Positions 49,959 to 59,874 of a stretch of 64,000 nt of DNA are shown one piece after another. The translations under genes were made by a program, and so were the position numbers. Position 1 is the first letter of the stretch. Every line of letters starts with the position of its first letter. The notes under the pieces are model-generated. The model saw nothing but the letters and a program-made list of their open reading frames with translations. It did not search any database and had not been told where the DNA came from. Source of the DNA: Dyella sp. S184 (lineage in GTDB: Bacteria > Pseudomonadota > Gammaproteobacteria > Xanthomonadales > Rhodanobacteraceae); NCBI RefSeq assembly GCF_009766065.1, contig NZ_LMUE01000003.1, forward strand, positions 292,809 through 356,808, read 5' to 3'.

Positions 49959-50648
49959 GTGCACAAACGCATCCTGATCGTAGAAGACGAAGTATCGATA
50001 CGCGAAATGATCGCGTTTGCCCTGCGCAAGGCCGGTATGGACGCGATGCAGGCTGCCGACGCCCGTGCCGCCCAGCTGGCGATCGCCGAGCAGGTCCCCG
50101 ACCTGATCCTGCTCGACTGGATGCTGCCAGGCACCAGTGGACTGGAGTTGGCCCGGCGCCTGCGCAAGGAGGAGCTGAGCCGCGAGATCCCGATCATCAT
50201 GCTCACCGCGCGCGGTGAGGAGATGGATCGCGTCAACGGCCTGGAAGCCGGCGTCGACGATTACGTGGTGAAACCCTTTTCCACCCGCGAACTGATCGCG
50301 CGGATCAAGGCCGTGCTGCGGCGCAGTCAGGGCGACGACGGTTCCGGCATGGTCGAGCTGGGCAACCTGCGCATCGACGGCCCGGCGCACCGGGTATTTG
50401 CCGGTGACGACGCGGTGCCGATCGGCCCGACCGAATATCGGCTGCTGTACTTCTTCATGACCCACCCCGAACGGGTCTATTCGCGCACACAACTGCTGGA
50501 TCATGTGTGGGGTGGCAGCGTCTACGTGGAAGAGCGCACGGTCGACGTGCATATCCGCCGCCTGCGCAAGACGCTGGAACCGTGGAAGCTCGACGACATG
50601 GTGCAGACCGTGCGCGGTACCGGTTATCGTTTTTCGCTGAGTGCCTGA
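49959..50648 (+). CDS. phoB: Phosphate regulon response regulator PhoB
   Basis: A 229-residue OmpR-type regulator, the exact E. coli length. Receiver: [12 protein letters not shown], phosphoacceptor Asp in [10 protein letters not shown], Thr in IMLTARGEE, Lys in YVVKPFS. The winged-helix DNA-binding domain has [24 protein letters not shown] and [16 protein letters not shown] at 49959 is chosen because it begins the homologous [10 protein letters not shown]. phoR follows 82 bp later. Confidence 0.93.
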   Translation: MHKRILIVEDEVSIREMIAFALRKAGMDAMQAADARAAQLAIAEQVPDLILLDWMLPGTSGLELARRLRKEELSREIPIIMLTARGEEMDRVNGLEAGVDDYVVKPFSTRELIARIKAVLRRSQGDDGSGMVELGNLRIDGPAHRVFAGDDAVPIGPTEYRLLYFFMTHPERVYSRTQLLDHVWGGSVYVEERTVDVHIRRLRKTLEPWKLDDMVQTVRGTGYRFSLSA

Positions 50649-50730
50649 TTCACGCAACGGGCTTGCAGTGCGTTCGACTTTTGTCGATGCTGGCTTCCCG
50701 CCACCTTGAGCCCACCGGCACTTCGCCCGC

Positions 50731-51999
50731 ATGGCCCAATCTGCAACATTCCCATGGAAATTACCTGCCGCCTGCGCGGCCGCCCTGCTTGCCGGCGGCC
50801 TGCTGGGCTGGCTTGTGCATGGACACCTCGCCAGCGGAGTCGCCCTGGTCGCTGTGGTGGAAGTCGTCTTGCTACTGACCCGAATCCGTCATCAAACGCA
50901 GCCCATGATGGCGGTACCGGCTTCAGCCAGCCCTCTCCAGCATGACCGTTTCATGACGCGTTCCCGCCGTATTGCCTCCAGTCTGCGCGATTTGCGCAAC
51001 GCCGCCAGCCAGTTGCCGGATGCGGTCGTGCTGCTCGACCAGGAACAGCATGTCCGCTGGTTCAATCACGCCGCCGAAGATCTGCTCGGGCTGCGCCGGC
51101 CAAAGGATCGTGGCGTGCTGCTGCAGCAGCGGCTGGCGACATCGGACCTGTCCGACTGGTTGCGCGATGGGACCGCGGAGCCGCTCAACGATGTGGCCGC
51201 ACCAGGCCATCCAGACAGCCAGATCAACGTCAGCATGCTCCCGTTTGGACGCCGCCAGCAATTGCTGCTGGCACGCGACATCAGCCATCTGAACCGGCTC
51301 GAACAAGTGCGGCGTGATTTCGTCGCCAATGTCTCGCATGAGCTGCGCACGCCGCTGACGGTCATCCACGGCTACCTCGAACTGATCGACCCGGAAGACG
51401 TTCCCGAGCTGGCCCCGGTGCTCGGCGAGATGCGCGCGCAGTCAAAACGGATGGGACAGATCGTCGAAGACCTGCTGGCCCTGTCGCGGCTGGAAACGCA
51501 GCACCAGATCGTCGATGAACGAGTGCCGATGGCGCCCTTGCTTGCCACCGTGCGCAAGGAAGCCGAAGCGCTCAGCCAGGGCCGTCATCAGATCACGCTC
51601 GAATCCACTGCCGAGGCGGATCTGCTCGGTTCACCGAAAGATCTGCACAGTGCATTGTCGAATCTGGTCAGCAACGCGGTGCGCTACACGCCGACCGGCG
51701 GCAGCATCGTGATCCGCTGGCAGCGCACGCCTGACGGTGCGGTGTACTCGGTCAGCGACACCGGCTTCGGCATTCCGGCTTCGCATCTGGCTAGGCTCAC
51801 CGAGCGCTTCTACCGGGTCTCCTCCAGCCGCTCGCGCGACAGCGGCGGCACCGGGCTGGGCCTGTCCATCGTCAAGCATGTGCTGAACCTGCACCAGGCG
51901 CAGCTGCGGGTCGAGAGTACGCCTGGCGCAGGCTCGACCTTCGCCTGCCATTTCGGACATGCGCGCGTGCTGGTACCCGGTGGCCGCGACGAAGGCTGA
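50731..51999 (+). CDS. phoR: Phosphate regulon sensor histidine kinase PhoR
   Basis: A 422-residue kinase. Two N-terminal membrane segments (about 11-50) with almost no periplasmic loop, as in PhoR. A PAS domain (about 90-190: LPDAVVLLDQEQHVRWFNHAAEDLLG), the H box ANVSHELRTPLTVIHGYLE, N box NLVSNAVRYTPTGG, G boxes DTGFGIP and GGTGLGLSIV. Senses phosphate through the Pst system, which is not in the window. Confidence 0.92.
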   Translation: MAQSATFPWKLPAACAAALLAGGLLGWLVHGHLASGVALVAVVEVVLLLTRIRHQTQPMMAVPASASPLQHDRFMTRSRRIASSLRDLRNAASQLPDAVVLLDQEQHVRWFNHAAEDLLGLRRPKDRGVLLQQRLATSDLSDWLRDGTAEPLNDVAAPGHPDSQINVSMLPFGRRQQLLLARDISHLNRLEQVRRDFVANVSHELRTPLTVIHGYLELIDPEDVPELAPVLGEMRAQSKRMGQIVEDLLALSRLETQHQIVDERVPMAPLLATVRKEAEALSQGRHQITLESTAEADLLGSPKDLHSALSNLVSNAVRYTPTGGSIVIRWQRTPDGAVYSVSDTGFGIPASHLARLTERFYRVSSSRSRDSGGTGLGLSIVKHVLNLHQAQLRVESTPGAGSTFACHFGHARVLVPGGRDEG

Positions 52000-52044
52000 A
52001 TATCGTAGCGTTTCCTTGGCCTGCGCCATGGGCCAGAATGAAGC

Positions 52045-54138
52045 ATGCCTCATCCATCCCCTGCCCCATCCAGCGAACCCGACTTGAGCGCCCCCGGCCT
52101 ATATTTCAGCCGCGAACTGGCTGCGCTCGAATTCAATTTCCGCGTACTGGCGCTGGCTCGCGATCCCAAGGTGCCGCTGCTGGAGCGGGTGCGCTACCTG
52201 AGCATCGTGGCGAACAACCTCGACGAATTCTTCGAGGTGCGAGTGGCGATGCTCAAGCACCACCACACCTTCGGCTCAGCCGCGCCAGGGCCGGACGGCC
52301 TTTCCTCCAGCGAGCTGCTGGCGCGCATCCGCACTCGCGTGCTGGATCTGGTCACTGAGCAATACGCAACGTGGCAGGAGCAGCTCCGGCCGCAGATGGA
52401 TGCCGCGCAGATCCACATCCTCACCCGCAAGCACTGGAGTGCGCGCCAGCGGCGCTGGCTGCAGGGTTATTTCGAGCATGAGGTGCTGCCGGTGCTGTCG
52501 CCGCTAGGGCTGGATCCGGCACATCCATTCCCGCGCATCCTCAACAAGACGCTGAACATCGCCGTGGTACTGAAAGGCCGCGACGCATTCGGCCACGAAG
52601 GCCACATGGCACTGGTACGCGCTCCACGCTCGCTGCCACGGATCATCCGCGTACCCGCCGAGGTCAGTGGTCCAGGCGAGCATTTCGTGTTCCTCGCCGA
52701 GCTGCTGCAGGCCTTCGTCGATCTGATGTTTCCCGGTTTCAAGGTGGTTGGCTCGTACCAGTTCCGGGTCACTCGCAACAGCGAGTTGATCGTCGAAGAA
52801 GCCGAGGTACAGAACCTCGCCCTCGCACTCAGCGAAGAGCTGATCGGTCGCGGCTATGCGCGTCCGGTGCGACTGGAGATCGCCAACGATTGCCCGAAGG
52901 CGATCACCGCGATGCTGATCCAGAACTTCCAGCTCGAGGAGTCCGACGTCTACCGCTGCGACGGTCCGGTCAACATCATCCGTGTCGGCCTGCTCTACGA
53001 CTGGCTGGATCGGCCGGAACTGAAGTTCCCGCGTTTCAATCCGCAGCTGCCGGCCGTGCTCGAAAACGCGAAGAACAAGTTCGATCTGATCAGCCAGCGC
53101 GACGTGCTGCTGCATCATCCATATCAGAGCTTTGCCGCGGTGATCGACCTGTTGCGCCAGGCCACCGCCGATCCGCAGGTACTGGCGATCAAGCAGACGC
53201 TTTATCGCGCAGGCGAAGACACGCCACTGGTCGACCTGCTGGTGGAGGCCGCGAGGAACGGCAAGGACATTACCGTGGTGATCGAGCTACGCGCGCGTTT
53301 CGATGAAGAAGCCAACATCCGCCTGGCGACCCGGCTGCAGGAAGCCGGCGTACAGGTGGTGTACGGCGTAGTCGGCTTCAAGACCCACGCCAAGATGCTG
53401 CTGATCGTGCGGCGTGAGGACGGCGTGCTCCGTCGTTACGTGCACCTGTCCACCGGCAATTACCACCAGATCAACAGCCGCACCTATACTGACATTGGCC
53501 TGATGACCGCGAATGCCGAGATTGGCGAGGATCTGCACAAGGTGTTCCAGCAGCTCTCGGGGCTGGGACCGATGATCGAACTGAAGCGCCTGTTGCACTC
53601 ACCGTTCACGCTGTACACCAGCGTGATGGCGAAGATTGAGCGCGAAACCGTGCATGCACAGGCTGGACGCCCGGCACGCATCGTCGCCAAGCTCAATGCA
53701 CTGAACGAGGCACATGTGATCGAGGCGCTTTACCGTGCTTCGCAGGCAGGTGTGGAGATCGACCTGATCGTGCGCGGCGCCTGCACCCTGCGGCCCGGCC
53801 TGCCCGGCATTTCCGAACGCATTCGCGTGCGCTCGATCGTCGGGCGTTTCCTCGAGCACAGCCGGGTGTACTGGTTCGCCAACAACGGCGAGGCAGAAAT
53901 CTATTGCGCCAGCGCGGACTGGATGGAGCGCAACCTGATGCGGCGGATCGAGGTGGCCTTCCCGATTCTCGATCCCGAGCTGGCCGCGCGCGTGTTCGAG
54001 GAGACTCTCGCCAACGGGCTGGCCGACAATACCCAGGCATGGCTGCTCGGTAGCGACGGTCGCTATGTACGCGCCGAGCCCGGCGAAAACCCGCCCTATA
54101 GCGCACAGCTGAGCCTGCTCGAGCGATTCTGCCCATGA
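52045..54138 (+). CDS. ppk1: Polyphosphate kinase 1
   Basis: A 697-residue PPK1. YFSRELAALEFNFRVLALARD begins the N-domain. C-domains hold KTHAKMLLIVRRE (autophosphorylated His), YVHLSTGNYH and GACTLRPGLPG with SRVYWFANNGE (second His region). Makes polyphosphate from ATP. Sits between phoBR and ppx, linking it to phosphate control. Confidence 0.97.
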   Translation: MPHPSPAPSSEPDLSAPGLYFSRELAALEFNFRVLALARDPKVPLLERVRYLSIVANNLDEFFEVRVAMLKHHHTFGSAAPGPDGLSSSELLARIRTRVLDLVTEQYATWQEQLRPQMDAAQIHILTRKHWSARQRRWLQGYFEHEVLPVLSPLGLDPAHPFPRILNKTLNIAVVLKGRDAFGHEGHMALVRAPRSLPRIIRVPAEVSGPGEHFVFLAELLQAFVDLMFPGFKVVGSYQFRVTRNSELIVEEAEVQNLALALSEELIGRGYARPVRLEIANDCPKAITAMLIQNFQLEESDVYRCDGPVNIIRVGLLYDWLDRPELKFPRFNPQLPAVLENAKNKFDLISQRDVLLHHPYQSFAAVIDLLRQATADPQVLAIKQTLYRAGEDTPLVDLLVEAARNGKDITVVIELRARFDEEANIRLATRLQEAGVQVVYGVVGFKTHAKMLLIVRREDGVLRRYVHLSTGNYHQINSRTYTDIGLMTANAEIGEDLHKVFQQLSGLGPMIELKRLLHSPFTLYTSVMAKIERETVHAQAGRPARIVAKLNALNEAHVIEALYRASQAGVEIDLIVRGACTLRPGLPGISERIRVRSIVGRFLEHSRVYWFANNGEAEIYCASADWMERNLMRRIEVAFPILDPELAARVFEETLANGLADNTQAWLLGSDGRYVRAEPGENPPYSAQLSLLERFCP

Positions 54139-54166
54139 ACTGCTTTCGTATCCGTCCCAAGCGTCC

Positions 54167-55723
54167 ATGCGAGAATCCACGCTTCGTCGTCGCGGGAGTC
54201 TTGGCGTGAGTCCAGCCGAACACACACCGATTCGCGATGGTGAACTGATCGCCGCCGTGGACATGGGCTCGAACAGCTACCACATGGTGGTAGCACGCAT
54301 GGAACACGGCGAACCGCGGGTGATCGACCGCCTGCGCGATACCGTGCGGATGGCCGCTGGCCTGCGCGCCGACGGCACGCTGGATGCCGAGCGGCGCGCC
54401 CGCGCACTGAATTGCCTGGCACGCTTCGGCCAGCGCATTGCCGGCCTGCCATCGATCCGGGTCCGTGCAGTGGCCACCAACACGGTGCGCCGGCTGGCCT
54501 CGCCGCAAGCATTCCTGACCGCCGCCGAGACCGCGCTCGGCCATCCGATCGAAGTCGTTTCCGGCCGCGAGGAAGGTCGCCTGATCTTTCTCGGCGCGGC
54601 ACATGACCTGGCCGCCTCGCGCGAACCCCGACTGGTGATCGACGTTGGCGGCGGCAGTACCGAATTCATCATCGGCCGTGGACTGGCACCGCTGCACACC
54701 GAGAGCGTGCAGGCCGGCTGCATCGCCTCAACCATGCGCTTCTTCCCCGGCGGCAAGCTCAACCGCAAGCGCTGGCAGCGTGCGCGCAGCGAGATCGGCG
54801 TGCTGCTGCAGCAGTTTGCCGAGGACTACCGCGAATCGGGCTGGCAGGATGCCTACGGTTCGTCAGGCACCGCCAAGTCAATCGGCTCGGTGGTGCAGGC
54901 GATGAAATTTTCCGACGACGGTATCACTCCGGCATCACTCGCCTCGCTGCGCGACGTGCTGATCGAACACGGCCAGACCGATACGCTTAAGCTGCCGGGC
55001 CTGGCTGAGGAGCGCGCGCAGGTGATCGCCGGTGGCGTGGTGATCTTCGAAGCCGCCTTCGCTGCGCTCGGTATCGAGCGGATGCGCGTATGCGAAAGCT
55101 CGATGCGCGAAGGGCTGTTGTGGGACCTGCTCGGCCGCGCCGGCGGCAGCGATCCGCGCACCGCCAGCATCGATGCGTTGGCCACCCGCTACGGGGTGGA
55201 TCGCGCGCAGGCACGCCGGGTCGAGTCGACCGCGCTGATGTTTTTCGACCAGATTGCCCGCTCATGGAAGCTCGACGCGGATGCGCGCGAGTGGCTTTCG
55301 TGGGCGTCACGGGTGCATGAAATCGGCCTGGCCATCGCACACAGCCAGCACCACCACCACGGCGCCTACATCCTGCGCCACGCCGATCTGGCCGGCTTCT
55401 CGCGGCAGGAGCAGCAACTGCTGGCGGCCGTGGTCGAGATGCATCGGCGCAAGCCGGATCGGGCAGTGATCATGGCCCTACCGCAGCGCTATCGCCAGCT
55501 GGCGCGCTACACCACCGCGCTGCTGCGCGTGGCAGTGCTATTCCGTCGCGCCCGCCGGGCCGAGTCGCTGCCGCCGATGCGGCTTGCCGCCAACAGCAAG
55601 TCCCTGCGGCTAAGCCTGCCGATCGCCTGGCTCGAACAGCATCCGCTCAGCGAAGCTGACCTGCAGCAGGAGCAGGCGCCAATGGCGGAACTGGGACTGC
55701 GACTGGAGCTATCTGCCAGCTGA
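54167..55723 (+). CDS. ppx: Exopolyphosphatase
   Basis: A 518-residue Ppx/GppA-family phosphatase. AVDMGSNSYHMVVARME is the phosphate-1 motif; GREEGRLIFLGA and VIDVGGGSTEFIIG follow; the C-terminal HD-like helical region is in HEIGLAIAHSQHHHHGAYIL. Degrades polyphosphate; GppA-like pppGpp hydrolysis is possible. 28 bp after ppk1. Confidence 0.95.
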   Translation: MRESTLRRRGSLGVSPAEHTPIRDGELIAAVDMGSNSYHMVVARMEHGEPRVIDRLRDTVRMAAGLRADGTLDAERRARALNCLARFGQRIAGLPSIRVRAVATNTVRRLASPQAFLTAAETALGHPIEVVSGREEGRLIFLGAAHDLAASREPRLVIDVGGGSTEFIIGRGLAPLHTESVQAGCIASTMRFFPGGKLNRKRWQRARSEIGVLLQQFAEDYRESGWQDAYGSSGTAKSIGSVVQAMKFSDDGITPASLASLRDVLIEHGQTDTLKLPGLAEERAQVIAGGVVIFEAAFAALGIERMRVCESSMREGLLWDLLGRAGGSDPRTASIDALATRYGVDRAQARRVESTALMFFDQIARSWKLDADAREWLSWASRVHEIGLAIAHSQHHHHGAYILRHADLAGFSRQEQQLLAAVVEMHRRKPDRAVIMALPQRYRQLARYTTALLRVAVLFRRARRAESLPPMRLAANSKSLRLSLPIAWLEQHPLSEADLQQEQAPMAELGLRLELSAS

Positions 55724-55792
55724 TCGAGGCTTCGTGCGTCTGAGCCACGCCATGCCACAGCCGCGTATCATGTGCGGACGCCCAGACTGCTG

Positions 55793-56467
55793 ATGCCCAT
55801 GATCAAATCCCTGCTCGCTTCCCTGCTCCTGATCCTGCCGCTGACCCTGGCGGCACAAACTGCCAAGCCGGCAGCAGTCACATCGGTATCGCCGCAGGTG
55901 CTGCTGCATACCTCGCAGGGTGACATCACGCTGGAGCTGTATCCGGACAAGGCGCCGAAGAGCGTGGCCAATTTCCTGCAATACGTGCGCGATGGCTTTT
56001 ACAACGGCACCTTGATGAATCGGGCCATCCCCGGTTACTTGCTGCAGGGCGGCCTGTATACACGCGACCTGCAGCCCAAGCGCACGCGCCCGGCCATCGC
56101 CAACGAAGCCGACAACGGCTTGTCGAACCTCCGCGGCACGGTGGCGGTTGCACGCGGCGCCGATCCGAGCTCCGGTACCTCGCAGTTCTTCTTCAACTTG
56201 GTCGACAACCGCCGGCTGGACTTCGTCGGCAACCAGAGCGGCCTGACCTGGGGCTATGCCGTGTTTGGCAAGGTGACCAAGGGCATGGACGTGGTCGACA
56301 AGATCGCCGTGCTGCCCACCCATGCGCTTGGCCCGTTTGCGAGTGACGTGCCGAATCCGCTGGTGCTGATCGAAAGCGCATATGTCGTCGGTGAAGGAAC
56401 TCCCGCACCGGCGGCCACCACCAAGCCGGCGGCCAAGCCCAGTCGGAAACCCGCCAACAAGGGTTGA
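55793..56467 (+). CDS. Cyclophilin-type peptidyl-prolyl isomerase, exported
   Basis: A 224-residue cyclophilin. Signal peptide about 1-22 (SLLASLLLILPLTLAAQ). Cyclophilin core: LELYPDKAPKSVANFLQYVRDGFYNG, SSGTSQFFFNLVDN and YAVFGKVTKGMDVVDKI. A short Pro/Ala/Lys tail ends the chain. Start at 55793 or 55799; a GTG at 55772 is also in frame. Upstream of lpxH, as ppiB is in many gammaproteobacteria. Confidence 0.92.
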   Translation: MPMIKSLLASLLLILPLTLAAQTAKPAAVTSVSPQVLLHTSQGDITLELYPDKAPKSVANFLQYVRDGFYNGTLMNRAIPGYLLQGGLYTRDLQPKRTRPAIANEADNGLSNLRGTVAVARGADPSSGTSQFFFNLVDNRRLDFVGNQSGLTWGYAVFGKVTKGMDVVDKIAVLPTHALGPFASDVPNPLVLIESAYVVGEGTPAPAATTKPAAKPSRKPANKG

Positions 56468-56475
56468 TCATCACC

Positions 56476-57204
56476 ATGGCAACGCTGTTCATCTCCGACC
56501 TGCACCTTGACGCTGCCCGGCCGCAGATCACTACGCTGTTCGAAAACTATCTGGCGAGCGATGAGGTTCGCCACGCCGACGCGCTGTACATCCTCGGTGA
56601 CCTGGTCGAAGCCTGGATCGGCGACGACGATGACGCCGAACTGCCGCAGCGCATCGCGCATGCCATCCGTGCCGTAAGCGATGCCGGCGTGCCGGTGTAC
56701 TTCATGGTTGGCAACCGCGACTTCCTGCTTGGCGAGGCGTTCGCCCAGCGTGCCGGCATGACCCTGCTCGACGACGGCACCGTGCACGAGATCCAGGGCC
56801 GTCCCACCCTGTTGATGCACGGCGACGTGCTGTGTACCGACGACATCGCCTACCAAGCCGTGCGCCAGCAGGTGCGCACGCCGCAGTGGCAGGCGCATAT
56901 CCTGTCGATGCCGCTGGAAGCGCGCCGCGCCATCGCCGCCCAGGCACGCGCGGACAGCCGCAAACATACTGGCAGTGCGATGGAAAGCATCATGGATGTG
57001 AATGCCGTGGCCGTAGCCGACTCCATGCGCAAAGCAGGAGTGACGCGACTGGTCCACGGGCACACGCATCGACCAGCAGTGCATGCATTCGAACTCGATG
57101 GCACGGCCGCCGAGCGCATCGTGCTTGGCGACTGGTACGAGCACGGCTCGGTCTTGCGGGTGACGCCAGACGATCTGGATCTGCGCGGACTCGCAATCGC
57201 CTGA
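56476..57204 (+). CDS. lpxH: UDP-2,3-diacylglucosamine diphosphatase LpxH
   Basis: A 242-residue calcineurin-like pyrophosphatase making lipid X. Metal motifs FISDLHLD, YILGDLVEAWIGDD, MVGNRDFLLG, LMHGDVLCTDD, VHGHTHRPA. ATG at 56476 after the cyclophilin stop; an in-frame TTG lies 4 codons upstream. Confidence 0.96.
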   Translation: MATLFISDLHLDAARPQITTLFENYLASDEVRHADALYILGDLVEAWIGDDDDAELPQRIAHAIRAVSDAGVPVYFMVGNRDFLLGEAFAQRAGMTLLDDGTVHEIQGRPTLLMHGDVLCTDDIAYQAVRQQVRTPQWQAHILSMPLEARRAIAAQARADSRKHTGSAMESIMDVNAVAVADSMRKAGVTRLVHGHTHRPAVHAFELDGTAAERIVLGDWYEHGSVLRVTPDDLDLRGLAIA

Positions 57205-57241
57205 AGAAAGTACGCCGCCAGACCGGTAGCAGGCGCCAACT

Positions 57242-58492
57242 TCACATCAACAGCTTGCGCACCTTGAGCAGGGCGACGATGAATGCGTCGATCTCCTCAC
57301 GCGTGTTGTAGAACGCCAACGAGGCACGCAGCGTGGCCGGCACGCCGTAGAACTGCATCAGCGGGTGTGCGCAGTGGTGACCGGAGCGCACGGCGACACC
57401 CTGCAGGTCGAGCAGGGTCGCCATGTCGGTGGCCTGGGCATCATCGAGCAGGAACGAGATCACCGGCTCCTTTTCCTTCGCCTCACCGAAGAGGCGCAAA
57501 CCAGAAATCTCGCGCAAGCGTTCGGTGGCATAACTGAGCAGCTGCTGCTCCCACGCATGGATCGCATCGAAACCCACCGACTGGTAGTAATCGATCGCCG
57601 CGCTCAATCCCACGAAGCCTGCGATGTTCGGCGTACCCGCCTCGAACTTGTGTGGTGGCGCGGCGAACGTGGTACCGCTGAAACGCACTTCACGGATCAT
57701 CTCGCCGCCACCGAAGAACGGCGGCATCGCCTCGAGGTGTTCGCGCCTGGCCCACAAGGCACCGGTACCGGTGGGCGCCAGCATCTTGTGACCAGTGAGC
57801 GCGTAGAAATCGCAACCCAGCGCCTGCACATCGACCGGCCGATGCGGTACCGCCTGGGAGCCGTCGACCAGCAGCGCGATGTCGCGCTTTTTGCATTCGC
57901 GCGCGATCTCACGCACCGGATTGACCGTGCCAAGCACGTTGGAGACATGGGTGACGCAAGCCAGCTTCACTTCCGGCGTCAGCATCTCGATGTATTTCTC
58001 GACGATCAGCTCACCGCGCTCGTTGATCGGCGCCGCCTTGACTGTGGCGCCGCTACGCGCGGCAACGAGCTGCCAGGGCACGATGTTCGCGTGGTGCTCC
58101 ATCACCGTGGTTAGGATCGCGTCGCCAGGCTGCAGCCGCGGCAGCGCGTAGCTGTACGCAACCAGGTTGATCGACTGGGTGGTGCCGGAAGTAAGGATCA
58201 GTTCGTTGCGCGACGGTGCGTTGATGAAGCGCGCCAGCTTGTCGCGCGCGCCTTCGTAGGCGGCGGTGGCCTCCTCACCGAGCTGGTGGACCGCACGCGC
58301 CACATTCGCGTTGTGCTCGCGGTAGTGCGTGTTTACCGCTTCGATCACCGACGCCGGCTTCTGGCTGGTGTTGGCATTGTCGAAATACACCAATGGCTTG
58401 CCGTGCACGGTACGCGACAGCAGCGGAAAATCTTCGCGAATGCGCTGGACATCGAAGACAGTGGTGGGGATGGATTGTGATTCGATCATCAT
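57242..58492 (-). CDS. sufS: Cysteine desulfurase SufS
   Basis: A 416-residue group II desulfurase. YFDNANTSQKP near the start, PLP Lys in YALTGHKMLAPTGTGALW, persulfide Cys in VRSGHHCAHPLM, and the beta-hook SHEISLLDD-type region. Last gene of the suf operon. No sufE/sufU follows; an activator must lie elsewhere. ATG-ATG at 58492/58489. Confidence 0.95.
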   Translation of the reverse strand: MMIESQSIPTTVFDVQRIREDFPLLSRTVHGKPLVYFDNANTSQKPASVIEAVNTHYREHNANVARAVHQLGEEATAAYEGARDKLARFINAPSRNELILTSGTTQSINLVAYSYALPRLQPGDAILTTVMEHHANIVPWQLVAARSGATVKAAPINERGELIVEKYIEMLTPEVKLACVTHVSNVLGTVNPVREIARECKKRDIALLVDGSQAVPHRPVDVQALGCDFYALTGHKMLAPTGTGALWARREHLEAMPPFFGGGEMIREVRFSGTTFAAPPHKFEAGTPNIAGFVGLSAAIDYYQSVGFDAIHAWEQQLLSYATERLREISGLRLFGEAKEKEPVISFLLDDAQATDMATLLDLQGVAVRSGHHCAHPLMQFYGVPATLRASLAFYNTREEIDAFIVALLKVRKLLM

Positions 58493-58569
58493 CGACGATT
58501 CCGTATCTGGTTCCCTTCCTAAGCTTGTCCCGAAAGGGACTCGGTCCGGTTGCATGGGAGGGGGAAAGA

Positions 58570-59874
58570 TCAGCCAGGCAATTGCGCGACCAGCATGGCC
58601 GACAGATGTTCACGCAGCGCCTCGTTCGGCAGATCATCCAGTACCGCGCGACAGAACGCGGCGGTCAGCAATGCACGTGCTTCGGCCTGGGGAATACCAC
58701 GCGAGCGCAGGTAGAACAGCGAGCGCTCGTCGAGCTGACCGACGGTGGCGCCATGCGCGGCCTTCACCTCGTCAGCATGAATTTCCAGCTCCGGCTTGGT
58801 GTCGATCTCGGCACTGGGCGACAGCAACAGGTTCTTGTTGCTGAGGCTGGCGTCGCTGCCGTCGGCGCCGGGCGCCACCACGATGGCGCCGCGGAACACG
58901 CCACGCGCACGGTCATTGGCCACACCGCGCCAGTTCGATGAGGATGTGGTGTTCAACGCCTGATGGCGGATCGCCAGTTGCGTGTCGATATGCTGGCGAC
59001 CGTGCGGCATGAACACGCCGCGAGTATCCAGCTGCGCACCATCGCCGATCAGTTCGGCTTGTAGATCGTGGCGCACCAAGGCACCACCCAGTTCCAGTAC
59101 ATGCAGCGTCGCCTGCGCCCGCGCATGCAGCCGCAGGCCGCTGCGGCGAATCAGGTTGGCGCCGATGGCGGCATTCTGCAGCACGATGTGATGCAAACGA
59201 GCGCCTTCGCGCAGTTCGATGTCGCTGACCAAGGTGGCCAGATGCACCTGCTCGCCACTGCCCACGTGTTGCTCGACCAGGGTCAGCTCGGCGCCTTCAC
59301 CCAACTCGATCACGTTGCGTGCATGCCAGGCCAGATCAACTTCGGCAGCAGCGCCCACAAAGAGCAGCTGCACCGGTGTGACGACTTTCACGTTGGCGTC
59401 TACGCGCAGCACCACACCATCATCCGCACTGGCGGCATTGATCCGCGCAAACGCATCACCTGTCTCGCGGTAATGTCGTGACAAGGCGAAACGCAGCGGC
59501 TCTGGATCGCCTTGCAGTGCCTGCGACAACGGCTGCAGGGTGAGTCCGGCAGGCACGCTGTCGAGCGCCGACAAGTCGGCACGAAATACGCCGTTGACGA
59601 ACACCAGTCGCGGCCCATCGACACCGGGCAACGCCAGGATCGATGGGTCCACCGCACGCGTTTGTGCATTGGCATCGCCACTGGCAAAGCTGCGTTGAGC
59701 CAGCGCGCGCAACGCGGTGTATTTCCACGCCTCGACCCGCGTATCGGGCAAGCCGCCAGCAGCAAAAGCCTCACGGTTTTCACGTCGCGCCGCATCCAGC
59801 CAGGTGATCCCGCTGTCTGGCAGCGGTGCATTGAGCAGGGACGCAACCAACGGCAAGGGAGCCAGCTGGCTCAT
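58570..59874 (-). CDS. sufD: Fe-S scaffold subunit SufD
   Basis: A 434-residue SufD. Beta-helix core with LVEQHVGSGEQVHLATLVSDIELREGA and NWRGVANDRARGVFRGAIVVAPGADG; C-terminus with the His in VKAAHGATVGQLDERSLFYLRSRGI. ATG overlaps the sufC stop (ATGA). Forms SufBC2D. Confidence 0.95.
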   Translation of the reverse strand: MSQLAPLPLVASLLNAPLPDSGITWLDAARRENREAFAAGGLPDTRVEAWKYTALRALAQRSFASGDANAQTRAVDPSILALPGVDGPRLVFVNGVFRADLSALDSVPAGLTLQPLSQALQGDPEPLRFALSRHYRETGDAFARINAASADDGVVLRVDANVKVVTPVQLLFVGAAAEVDLAWHARNVIELGEGAELTLVEQHVGSGEQVHLATLVSDIELREGARLHHIVLQNAAIGANLIRRSGLRLHARAQATLHVLELGGALVRHDLQAELIGDGAQLDTRGVFMPHGRQHIDTQLAIRHQALNTTSSSNWRGVANDRARGVFRGAIVVAPGADGSDASLSNKNLLLSPSAEIDTKPELEIHADEVKAAHGATVGQLDERSLFYLRSRGIPQAEARALLTAAFCRAVLDDLPNEALREHLSAMLVAQLPG